Positions 1-5,494 of a stretch of DNA of 6,083 bases are shown here, in pieces. Numbering within the stretch: position 1 is the first letter of the stretch; the number at the start of each line of letters is the position of its first letter. Origin of the DNA: Pseudomonadota bacterium (GTDB lineage Bacteria; Pseudomonadota; Gammaproteobacteria; Xanthomonadales; Xanthomonadaceae); assembly GCA_023444765.1 (NCBI GenBank), contig JAEXLY010000266.1, forward strand, positions 1 to 6,083. The letters are read 5' to 3'. Made by a program: the position numbers and the translations under genes. The notes under the pieces were generated by a model, which searched no databases, had not been told where the DNA came from, and was given only the letters and a program-made list of their open reading frames with translations.

Positions 1-1
1 G

Positions 2-349
2 GCCTTCCCCATGGAAACCTTCCGCATCGAGGTGGGCCACATGCACGGCGTACAGCCGGGCAATATCGTGGGCGCGATCGCCAACGAGGCCGACCTGGAG
101 AGCCGCTACATCGGCCGCATCGACATCCGCGACGATCACAGCCTGATCGACCTGCCCCAGGGCATGCCGCGCGAGGTGCTCGAACACCTGAAGAAGGTGT
201 GGGTGTCGGGCCAGCAGCTGCGCATGCGCCGCGCCGACGAAGAAGGCCGCGGCCACGCCGGCCGCCCCGGCCCGAAACCGGCCGGCAAGCCAAGGGGCAA
301 GGCTCCGCCGCGCGGCGCCAGGCCGGGGCCGCGCGGTCGCCGCGACTGA
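2..349 (+). CDS. DEAD-box ATP-dependent RNA helicase, C-terminal fragment (5' end outside window)
   Basis: This is the C-terminal end of a DEAD-box RNA helicase of the DeaD/CsdA/DbpA kind. Such enzymes unwind RNA duplexes using ATP in the cytoplasm, in ribosome assembly or mRNA turnover. The reading frame is open from the left edge, so the ATG at 11 is internal and the helicase core lies upstream. What is visible is a DbpA-type RNA-binding domain (FRIEVGHMHGVQPGNIVGAI, then YIGRIDIRDDHSLIDLP and VLEHLKKVWVSGQQLRMRR). After it comes a low-complexity basic tail of about 35 residues rich in Gly, Pro, Arg and Lys, ending GPRGRRD. Such tails give non-specific RNA affinity. The fold assignment is firm. 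Which paralogue it is (deaD or another) cannot be decided without the motor domains, so no symbol is given. Confidence 0.9.
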   Translation, partial: AFPMETFRIEVGHMHGVQPGNIVGAIANEADLESRYIGRIDIRDDHSLIDLPQGMPREVLEHLKKVWVSGQQLRMRRADEEGRGHAGRPGPKPAGKPRGKAPPRGARPGPRGRRD

Positions 350-535
350 TCCCGAGGCACCCGGACGGCACCTGGAACGGGATTGCCGCCACGCGGCTTC
401 CCTGGCCACGGACGCGGCGTCCGGCAGCCGGGAACCTCCGCAGCACCCGTCCCGCGGACGCCACCGGCCAGGCCGGCAAGCGTCACAGCCGCAACCATTG
501 CGTCACGCAGGCGCGATCCTTCCTAGAATCGCGGC
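350..535. other. Intergenic gap with two odd-length palindromes
   Basis: This 186-base gap holds no credible gene. It has a perfect inverted repeat CGGACGCGGCGTCCG at 409-423 (7-base arms around one G) and a second, CCGGCC-A-GGCCGG, at 464-476. As RNA the first could fold as a 5-bp stem with a 5-base loop. Neither is followed by a T-run, so neither is a standard intrinsic terminator. They may slow polymerase at the end of the helicase gene or simply reflect GC-rich spacer. The promoter of the next gene lies at the right end. Confidence 0.4.
524..529 (+). promoter_or_regulatory. -10 element predicting a leaderless mRNA
   Basis: TAGAAT matches the sigma-70 -10 consensus at five of six positions. 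It ends six bases before the ATG at 536, so transcription should begin at or next to the A of the start codon. There is no Shine-Dalgarno sequence between it and the ATG. No good -35 is seen: TTGCGT at 498-503 is 20 bases away, which is too far for standard spacing. Confidence 0.6.
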
Positions 536-1291
536 ATGTCCCGCATCCTCGTCTTCCAGCATGTGGCGGCCGAGCCGCTCGGTACGCTCGATCCGCTGAT
601 CCGCCGCCGCGGCCACCGCATCCGCTTCGTCAACTTCGAGCGCGAGCCCGAGGCGCAGCCCGACGTCGACCGTTACCGTGGACTGGTGGTGCTGGGCGGG
701 CCGATGAACGTCGAGGACCAGGCGGCACGTCCGCACCTGCGCACCGAGCTGCGCGCGATCGAGCGCATGCTCGGCCAGGGCAAGCCGGTGCTCGGCATCT
801 GCCTGGGCGCGCAGCTGCTGGCGCATGCGCTGGGCGCGCCGGTCAGGCGCCACCATGTGCCGGAGATCGGCTGGTACCACCTGCGCGCCACCGACGCCGG
901 TCGCAACGATCCGGTACTGTCCCCGCTCGGCGACGAGGCGCCGGTGTTCCAGTGGCACGGCCAGCACTTCGAGATCCCGCGCAGCGCGGTGCACCTGGCG
1001 CGCAGCGAAACCTGCGAGCAGCAGGCCTTCCGCTGGGGCGAGAAGGCCTACGGGTTCCAGTTCCACCTGGAGATGGACGAGCCGCTGATCGACCGCTGGC
1101 TGGCCACGCCCGGCTACCGCGCCGAGCTCGAACGCCGCGAAGGCCTGCACGACGAGGCCGCGATCCGCGCCCACACCCGCGAGCACATCGCGGCGATGCA
1201 GGACCGGGCCGATGCGGTGTTCAACAACTTCCTCGACCTGGTCGGCCGCCCGCAGCGCCGCATCGCCCTGCCCTCGCGCGAATTCGGCTGA
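536..1291 (+). CDS. Class I glutamine amidotransferase (GATase1, GMP-synthase-like)
   Basis: This 251-residue stand-alone class I glutamine amidotransferase would hydrolyse glutamine and pass the ammonia to an unknown acceptor. The triad is intact: Cys89 in the nucleophile elbow GICLGAQLLA, His177 and Glu179 in FQFHLEMD. Further family marks are LGGPMNV (53-59), EIGWYHL (110-116) and the WHGQHFEIP segment (140-148), as in YP-type proteins annotated 'GMP synthase, glutamine amidotransferase domain'. There is no synthetase or ATP-pyrophosphatase domain, and no such gene next to it, so it is not guaA. It could act in gamma-glutamyl or amine metabolism, but the substrate cannot be read from sequence. 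The start is fixed by the -10 element just upstream and by the beta-strand ILVFQHV directly after the ATG. It faces the membrane protein gene tail to tail. Confidence 0.9.
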   Translation: MSRILVFQHVAAEPLGTLDPLIRRRGHRIRFVNFEREPEAQPDVDRYRGLVVLGGPMNVEDQAARPHLRTELRAIERMLGQGKPVLGICLGAQLLAHALGAPVRRHHVPEIGWYHLRATDAGRNDPVLSPLGDEAPVFQWHGQHFEIPRSAVHLARSETCEQQAFRWGEKAYGFQFHLEMDEPLIDRWLATPGYRAELERREGLHDEAAIRAHTREHIAAMQDRADAVFNNFLDLVGRPQRRIALPSREFG

Positions 1292-1294
1292 GGG

Positions 1295-1320
1295 CCGGAT
1301 CGCCCGGCGGCGCGATCGGG
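1295..1320. terminator. Hairpin between convergent genes, possible two-way terminator
   Basis: The 45-base gap between two convergent stop codons holds GATCGC (1298-1303) and GCGATC (1312-1317) around an 8-base loop. The stem extends by two more pairs after one mismatch. There is no T-run on either strand, so intrinsic termination would be weak. The call rests on position and dyad symmetry. Confidence 0.35.
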
Positions 1321-1336
1321 CACTCGACTGCGCCGC

Positions 1337-1747
1337 TCAGGCCGCAACCGGACGCGACGCGCGCAGGCCGAGCCAACCCAGGTCGGCGAAAGCCAGCACC
1401 GCCAGCGCCTGCGCCAGCACGAAGCCGATGCCGGCCACGCTCGGCTCCCAGTTCGCCCCAAACGCCACCCAGGCGCTGGCCGCGACCCAGGCGAAGTTGA
1501 CCGCCACCACGCCCCCCACGGCCCTGCGCGATGGCACCGCCTCTCTCGACAGCCCGTACACCAGGGCGACGAAGGGCAGCAGCGCCATGCCGGCGCCGCG
1601 CAACAGCCCGGACGGCAACTGCAGCAGCGGCGCCATCAGGTCGGCGCCGGCGACCAGCAGCAAGGCGGTGGCACCGGTGGCGGCCGCATCCACCAGCAGC
1701 AGGCGCGGCAGGAAACGGGGATGGGTGGCGAGGCGGCGCAGCTTCAT
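1337..1747 (-). CDS. Small four-helix integral membrane protein, function unknown
   Basis: This 136-residue inner-membrane protein is of no family I can name with confidence. After a basic N-terminus (MKLRRLATHPRFLPR) come four hydrophobic stretches at about residues 16-37, 48-66, 76-96 and 104-127. The last one carries acidic Asp122 (AFADLGWLGL). The tail is short and basic, RASRPVAA. By the positive-inside rule both ends are probably cytoplasmic. The frame is open further upstream, but the ATG at 1747 is chosen because a strong Shine-Dalgarno lies seven bases before it and the basic-then-hydrophobic start fits a membrane protein. The gene is divergent from the XRE/MmyB regulator, with 109 bases between start codons, and is a likely target of that regulator. 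No catalytic or metal-binding motif is seen. Confidence 0.75.
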   Translation of the reverse strand: MKLRRLATHPRFLPRLLLVDAAATGATALLLVAGADLMAPLLQLPSGLLRGAGMALLPFVALVYGLSREAVPSRRAVGGVVAVNFAWVAASAWVAFGANWEPSVAGIGFVLAQALAVLAFADLGWLGLRASRPVAA

Positions 1748-1754
1748 GGCGGTA

Positions 1755-1759
1755 CTCCT
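1755..1759 (-). promoter_or_regulatory. Ribosome binding site that fixes the membrane protein start
   Basis: On the minus strand AGGAG lies seven bases before the ATG at 1747. It decides the start against the longer open frame that runs back under the regulator gene. It is the only clear Shine-Dalgarno sequence before a gene start in this window. Confidence 0.75.
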
Positions 1760-1805
1760 GTTGGATGACGGGGGCCATCGTCGGCGAGACGCGTCATCGA
1801 CGCGA

Positions 1806-1820
1806 TTACCCGTGGGGTAA
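1806..1820. promoter_or_regulatory. Perfect 6-3-6 inverted repeat, candidate operator
   Basis: TTACCC-GTG-GGGTAA is a perfect dyad in the divergent spacer between the membrane protein and the XRE regulator. Its centre is about 44 bases before the predicted regulator transcript start, just upstream of where that promoter's -35 would lie. On the minus strand it contains GGTAAT, a weak -10 candidate (four of six) for the membrane protein gene. Binding there could therefore block one gene and affect the other. That the neighbouring regulator binds it is inference. Confidence 0.5.
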
Positions 1821-1843
1821 GTACGCGCGGCCCCGGGAATGGC

Positions 1844-1849
1844 TATCGT
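1844..1849 (+). promoter_or_regulatory. -10-like element before the regulator, probable leaderless start
   Basis: TATCGT (four of six against TATAAT, with the key first TA and last T) ends seven bases before the ATG at 1857. No Shine-Dalgarno precedes any of the candidate start codons. This supports 1857 as first base of both transcript and gene. The -35 position is not recognisable, which would fit a promoter needing an activator. Confidence 0.45.
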
Positions 1850-1856
1850 GTCGGCC

Positions 1857-2678
1857 ATGCACACGCCCATGTCCCGCATGTCCAACGTCGGCGACCAGCT
1901 GCGCGACTGGCGCCGGCGCCGCCGCCTGTCCCAGCTCGATCTCGCCGGTCTGGCCGACATCTCCCCGCGCCACCTGAGCTTCGTCGAGACCGGCCGCTCC
2001 GTCCCCAGCCGGGCGATGCTGCTGCGGCTGTCGGACCGGCTGGATGTCCCTTTGCGCGAGCGCAACGCGCTGTTCATCGCCGCCGGCTACGCCCCGGTGT
2101 ACAGCGAACGCCGCATCGACGATCCCTCGCTGGCGCAGGCGCGCCATGCGATCGACCTGGTGCTGCGTGGACACGAGCCCTATCCGGCGCTGGCGGTGGA
2201 CCGGCACTGGAACCTGCAGGCCGCCAACCGCGCACTGGCGCCCCTGCTCGAGGGCGTGGCACCGGACCTGCTCGCGCCACCGGTCAATGTGCTGCGCCTG
2301 AGCCTGCATCCGGATGGCGTCGCGCCGCGCATCGAGAATCTGGGCCAGTGGCGCGCGCACCTGCTGCACCGGCTCGGGCAACAGGTCGAGGCCACCGGCG
2401 ACGCCACCCTGCTGGCGCTACGCGACGAACTGGCGGCCTATCCCGCGCCGGCCTACGACGAGGACGCGGATCCAGGCGCAGTGGTGGTGCCGCTGCGCAT
2501 CCGCACGGCGCTGGGTGAGCTCTCGTTCCTGAGCACGACCACGGTGTTCGGCACGCCGGTGGAGGTGACGCTGTCGGAGCTGGCGATCGAGTCGTTCTTC
2601 CCGGCCGATGCGGCGACCGGCGAACGGTTGCGCGAAGCGGCCGCCGCGATGCCTGGCGGCCCCGGCGCGGCGCCCTGA
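1857..2678 (+). CDS. XRE-family transcriptional regulator with MmyB-like ligand-binding domain
   Basis: This 273-residue cytoplasmic DNA-binding protein has an N-terminal XRE/Cro helix-turn-helix at about residues 12-70 (GDQLRDWRRRRRLSQLDLA, then SPRHLSFVETGRSVPSRAML). It is followed by the IAAGYAPVY linker typical of the group and a MmyB-like ligand-binding domain from about 95 to 262. The hallmark segments AVDRHWNLQAAN (113-124), HPDGVAPRIENLGQWRAHLL (151-170) and the C-terminal LSFLSTTTVFGTPVEVTLSELAIESFFP are all present. The domain is PAS-like and thought to bind a small hydrophobic ligand; the ligand here is unknown. Start choice is uncertain: in-frame ATGs lie at 1839, 1857, 1869 and 1878. 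I take 1857 because of the -10 element just before it. The gene is divergent from the four-helix membrane protein and probably controls it and itself. It ends four bases from a convergent gene. Confidence 0.88.
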   Translation: MHTPMSRMSNVGDQLRDWRRRRRLSQLDLAGLADISPRHLSFVETGRSVPSRAMLLRLSDRLDVPLRERNALFIAAGYAPVYSERRIDDPSLAQARHAIDLVLRGHEPYPALAVDRHWNLQAANRALAPLLEGVAPDLLAPPVNVLRLSLHPDGVAPRIENLGQWRAHLLHRLGQQVEATGDATLLALRDELAAYPAPAYDEDADPGAVVVPLRIRTALGELSFLSTTTVFGTPVEVTLSELAIESFFPADAATGERLREAAAAMPGGPGAAP

Positions 2679-2692
2679 AGGTTCAGCGCGCC
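2664..2692. repeat. Dyad spanning the two convergent stop codons
   Basis: CTGAA-GG-TTCAG at 2675-2686 is an inverted repeat. It includes the TGA of the regulator gene and, on the other strand, the TGA of the small membrane-anchored gene. GGCGCG (2664-2669) and CGCGCC (2687-2692) extend it on the outside after a 5-base bulge. It could fold in both transcripts and help end them, although no T-run follows. Confidence 0.35.
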
Positions 2693-3087
2693 GGCGCCCC
2701 CGCACCGACCCGGGCAGGCGCATCGGCGGTGTCCCCGGACACGGGGTCGGGCAGCGGTTCCACGCCGGCGGCAGGCTCCGGCAGGCTGCCGGGAAGCGGT
2801 TCGGGCGACGGAGACAGGATGCGGTCAACCACACCGTCGACCACCCGGCCACCGACCTCCCCGGCAATGCTGGAAGGCTGCAATACCTCCTCGATGCGCC
2901 GTCCACCGAAGTCCGGCCCCAGCACATAGAACAGCTCCGACACGCTCGGCCAGCCCAGGTGCGGCGCCAGGAACCAGTAGGCGCCGACCAGCGCCAGCAC
3001 GAACATCAGCAGCTTCAGCAGCGCACCCACCAGCTTGAACGCCAGCCAGGCGCCCACGACCAGCAGGACCAGCCCCAGCCAGCTCAT
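2683..3087 (-). CDS. Small membrane-anchored protein with proline-rich tail, coupled to trhO
   Basis: I do not recognise this 134-residue protein. Residues 3-41 are almost entirely hydrophobic (WLGLVLLVVGAWLAFKLVGA, then LLKLLMFVLALVGAYWFLAP). This could be two short membrane helices split near Lys18-Lys25 or one helix plus an amphipathic segment. A soluble region follows (SELFYVLGPDFGGRRIEEVLQ, 50-70), then GGRVVDGVVDRIL. From about residue 92 the tail is disordered and rich in Pro, Glu and Ala, with EPLP twice (96-99 and 110-113). The start ATG at 3087 overlaps the trhO stop as ATGA, so translation is probably coupled and both genes share one mRNA. The longer open frame upstream is not used because it lies inside trhO and the hydrophobic segment starts directly after this ATG. 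Confidence 0.72.
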   Translation of the reverse strand: MSWLGLVLLVVGAWLAFKLVGALLKLLMFVLALVGAYWFLAPHLGWPSVSELFYVLGPDFGGRRIEEVLQPSSIAGEVGGRVVDGVVDRILSPSPEPLPGSLPEPAAGVEPLPDPVSGDTADAPARVGAGAPAR

Positions 3088-3842
3088 GCCGCCTGCGCCC
3101 GGGGCGAGTCGCCGTCCACCAGCGGGCGCAGCCCGGGATCCAGCGCCACCCGCCCGTCGAATACGAAGCAGCGTCCGTCGTATCCACGGCCGCCGACCGC
3201 CTCGAACCAGCCCAGGATCCCCCCGTCGAGCTGCAGCACGTTGTCCATGCCGCTGGCACGCATCCACAGCGCGGCCTTCTCGCAACGGATCCCGCCGGTG
3301 CAGTAGCTCACCACGGTCGCATCGGCCAGCGCTTCGCGATGCGGGGCCAGCGCCGCCGGCAGCTCGGTGAAGTTGTCGATCGGCAGCACCAGCGCGCCGG
3401 CGAACGTGCCGTATGCGGTTTCCTCGCGGTTGCGCGTGTCGAGCATCACCACCGGCCGCCCTTCATCGTCGGACCCCTGCGCCAGCCAGTGCGCCAGGCG
3501 CGCGGGCGAGACTGCCGGCGCACGTTCGCGCACTGGGGATGCGTTCTCGCGGCGGAAGCTGATGATCTCGCGCTTGAGCTTGACCTTGAGGCGGGCGAAG
3601 GGGACCTCGCGGCTCCAGCTGTCCTTGACCGCGATGCCGGCAAGGCGCGCATCGCCGCGCACCCGCTCGAGGAATCCCCCGATGGCGGCGTCGGACCCGG
3701 CCAGGAACAGGTTGATGCCTTCGGGCGCGACCAGCACGGTGCCGCGCAGGTCGGCCGCTTCGGCCCAGCCGCGCACGCGCGCGGCCAGCGCGGGCGGGTC
3801 GGCGATCGCGACGAAGTGGTAGGCGGCGATGTTGCGGATCAT
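3084..3842 (-). CDS. trhO: TrhO/YceA-type tRNA uridine(34) hydroxylase, rhodanese family, short form
   Basis: TrhO proteins hydroxylate U34 of certain tRNAs at C5 in an oxygen-dependent reaction, the first step towards cmo5U or mo5U in the anticodon. This 252-residue copy has the N-terminal ferredoxin/acylphosphatase-like domain (about 4-95, with the family motif GTVLVAPEGIN at 34-44) and KVKLKREIISF. A rhodanese domain follows (about 112-216) with MLDTRNREE and the active loop SYCTGGIRCEKAALWM carrying catalytic-position Cys181 and the conserved Cys187. It then has LQLDGGILGWFE and CFVFDGRVAL. E. coli TrhO is about 350 residues; here the extra C-terminal Cys-rich part is absent and the protein ends in a short basic-acidic tail. 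The start at 3842 is supported by a -10 element six bases upstream. Its stop overlaps the downstream small membrane gene by four bases. Confidence 0.9.
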   Translation of the reverse strand: MIRNIAAYHFVAIADPPALAARVRGWAEAADLRGTVLVAPEGINLFLAGSDAAIGGFLERVRGDARLAGIAVKDSWSREVPFARLKVKLKREIISFRRENASPVRERAPAVSPARLAHWLAQGSDDEGRPVVMLDTRNREETAYGTFAGALVLPIDNFTELPAALAPHREALADATVVSYCTGGIRCEKAALWMRASGMDNVLQLDGGILGWFEAVGGRGYDGRCFVFDGRVALDPGLRPLVDGDSPRAQAA

Positions 3843-3848
3843 GGCGCC

Positions 3849-3854
3849 ATTGTA
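3849..3854 (-). promoter_or_regulatory. -10 element for trhO, leaderless start predicted
   Basis: On the minus strand TACAAT (five of six) ends six bases before the trhO ATG, with no Shine-Dalgarno. The geometry is identical to that before the amidotransferase gene at 536. It lies in the 58-base gap after the aminopeptidase stop and suggests that trhO and the small membrane gene are transcribed on their own, whatever read-through arrives from upstream. The GC-rich palindrome CGCCGGCCGGCG at 3871-3882 sits a little further upstream, where a -35 would be expected, and no -35 is recognisable. Confidence 0.6.
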
Positions 3855-3900
3855 ATCCGGCGATCCATGCCGCCGGCCGGCGCGGCCCTCGGCACGAGCC

Positions 3901-5457
3901 CTAGTCGGTCCGGGCTTCGTGGTGGTCGCGCACGAAGCGGTCGAGCAGGCGCACCCCGAAGCCGGTGGACCCCTCGGGCACGGTCGGCGCGGCGCTGGAG
4001 GCCCAGTCCGATCCGGCGATGTCCAGATGCGCCCACGGCATTGCGCGCTCCACCCACTCGCCGATGAAATAGGCGCCGGCACCCGCGCCGGGCGAGCCGC
4101 CACCGTTGCGCAGGTCGGCGATCGGCGACTTCAGCCGCTTGCCGTACTCCTCGCGCAGCGGCATCCGCCACAGTTCCTCGCCGCTGGCCTCGCCCGCCGC
4201 CAGCAGCTGCGCGGCCAGCGCGTCGTCGCGCGAGAACAGGCCGGCGTAGTCGCCGCCCAGCGCGGCCACGATCGAACCGGTGAGCGTGGCCACGTCGACG
4301 ATCAGGCGCGGGCGGTCCTGCCGCTGCACGTACCACAGCGCATCGGTCAGCACCATGCGGCCCTCGGCATCGGTGCTCATGATCTCGAAGGTCTTGCCCG
4401 ACGCGGTGCGCACCACGTCGCCCGGGCGCGAGGCGCTGCCCGAGGGCATGTTCTCGGCCAGCGCGGCCACTGCCACTGCATTCACCGGCGCCTTGCGCCC
4501 CGCCAGCCCGATGACCGTGGCCACCACACTGGCGGCGCCGCTCATGTCGCCCTTCATCTGCCACATGTTGGCGTTGGGCTTGATCGAGATGCCGCCGCTG
4601 TCGAAGGTGATGCCCTTGCCGACGAAGGCCAGCGGGGCCTCGCCGGCGGCGCCGCCGGCGTAGCGCACCAGCAGCAGCCGCGGCGGACGCACGCTGCCCT
4701 GGCCGACCGCCAGGATTCCGCCCATGCCCAGCTTCTGCATCGCCGGCACGTCGAGCACCTCGATGCGCAGCGGCAGGCCCGCGGCGGCCGCGCGCACGCG
4801 GCTGACGAACTCCTCCGGCCACAGTGCGTTGGCGGGCTCGGTGGACAGGTCGCGGGCGAAAGCCACCGCGTCGGCCACCGGCTTCCACTCGGATGTCCAG
4901 TGCGCTGCCGCGCCTCCCCCGGCAGCGGTGCGGATCACCAGCTCGCCCTGCCCGGCCTGGGCAGCCTCGTCCGCGTCCTGGCGCGAGCGGTACTTGTCGA
5001 AGCGGTACTGGCCGAGGGACGCGCCGAACGCGAGATGCGAGGCGGCATCGGGCTCTTCGCCATCCCAGACCAGGTCCACGCGCGGCGCCTTGGCGCGCGC
5101 CAGTGCGCGGCTCACGCGCCCGCCGACATCCTGCAGCCCCTTCGCCGTCAGCGCGTCCTTGCCGGTACCCAGCACCAGCAGCCGGTCGTAACCGGCGAAG
5201 CCGCGCAGGTCGAGAACGCTGTCGGCCTTGCCCCTGAATCCGTCCGCTTCCGCGGCGCGCCGCAGCGCGCCTCCGCTACGGTCGTCGATGGCGGCGAAAC
5301 TGCCTCCCTCCGGCAGTCCCTCGGCCACCGCGATCACGACCGTCCCCTGCCCGGGCAACGCGTGGGCATCGAAGGACAGGCTGCGCTGCGCGAGCGCGAC
5401 GGCCGGCCAGGCGGCAGCCAGGACGATTGAACACAGCAACGCAACACATCTGGACAT
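3901..5457 (-). CDS. Leucyl aminopeptidase, M17 family, with signal peptide
   Basis: This 518-residue M17 metallopeptidase removes N-terminal residues from peptides using two divalent metal ions. All catalytic positions of E. coli PepA are present at a constant offset of 11: Lys281, Asp286, Lys293, Asp304, Asp363, Glu365 and Arg367, in VGKGITFDSGGISIKP, MKGDMSGAASV and STDAEGRM. The usual signature is NTDAEGRL, so Asn and Leu are replaced by Ser and Met. The N-terminal macro-like domain spans about 28-175 and the catalytic domain about 190-510. Unlike cytosolic PepA it begins with a signal peptide: MSRC, a hydrophobic core (VALLCSIVLAAAWPAVALA) and AxA before Gln24. It is therefore probably exported to the periplasm or outside. 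The first codons include AGA, TGT, GTT and TTG, rare in this window. It lies downstream of a permease gene on the same strand, with a 96-base gap. Confidence 0.92.
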   Translation of the reverse strand: MSRCVALLCSIVLAAAWPAVALAQRSLSFDAHALPGQGTVVIAVAEGLPEGGSFAAIDDRSGGALRRAAEADGFRGKADSVLDLRGFAGYDRLLVLGTGKDALTAKGLQDVGGRVSRALARAKAPRVDLVWDGEEPDAASHLAFGASLGQYRFDKYRSRQDADEAAQAGQGELVIRTAAGGGAAAHWTSEWKPVADAVAFARDLSTEPANALWPEEFVSRVRAAAAGLPLRIEVLDVPAMQKLGMGGILAVGQGSVRPPRLLLVRYAGGAAGEAPLAFVGKGITFDSGGISIKPNANMWQMKGDMSGAASVVATVIGLAGRKAPVNAVAVAALAENMPSGSASRPGDVVRTASGKTFEIMSTDAEGRMVLTDALWYVQRQDRPRLIVDVATLTGSIVAALGGDYAGLFSRDDALAAQLLAAGEASGEELWRMPLREEYGKRLKSPIADLRNGGGSPGAGAGAYFIGEWVERAMPWAHLDIAGSDWASSAAPTVPEGSTGFGVRLLDRFVRDHHEARTD

Positions 5458-5462
5458 CGGAT

Positions 5463-5494
5463 GCCCCGGGCAAGGTCGGAAGGAGGACCGGGGC
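5463..5494 (-). promoter_or_regulatory. Inverted repeat in the aminopeptidase leader, possible start-masking hairpin
   Basis: GCCCCGG (5463-5469) and CCGGGGC (5488-5494) are perfect 7-base arms around an 18-base loop, ending five bases before the aminopeptidase ATG. In the mRNA this GC stem would sit where a ribosome lands, and no Shine-Dalgarno is visible on this strand. A weak -10 candidate, TATGGT on the minus strand at 5514-5519, would put the stem inside the leader. Function is unproven. Confidence 0.35.

Noticed and set aside
199..1500. Plus-strand open frame of 433 codons across the helicase end, the gap and the amidotransferase
   Set aside because: It crosses two clear genes in another frame and translates to Arg/Pro/Ala-rich low-complexity sequence.
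1221..1778. Minus-strand open frame of 185 codons overlapping the four-helix membrane protein
   Set aside because: The membrane protein frame has a strong Shine-Dalgarno at the right distance and clean hydrophobic segments. This frame is Arg/Gly-rich and runs into the amidotransferase gene.
1788..1804. GACGCG repeated at an 11-base step (1788-1793 and 1799-1804) in the divergent spacer
   Set aside because: Short, GC-rich and imperfect beyond six bases; chance is likely next to the far better palindrome at 1806-1820.
1839..1856. Earlier ATG at 1839 as start of the XRE regulator
   Set aside because: It would lie upstream of the -10-like TATCGT, has no proper Shine-Dalgarno, and adds six residues not needed by the helix-turn-helix. 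It cannot be fully excluded.
3839..4888. Minus-strand open frame of 349 codons within the aminopeptidase gene
   Set aside because: Alternate frame of a well-supported gene; Gly/Arg/Ala-rich, no motif.
3919..5430. Long plus-strand open frame (503 codons) opposite the aminopeptidase gene
   Set aside because: It mirrors a gene with all M17 catalytic residues. Its translation is His/Arg/Ala-rich with no recognisable domain, as expected for the antisense of a high-GC gene.
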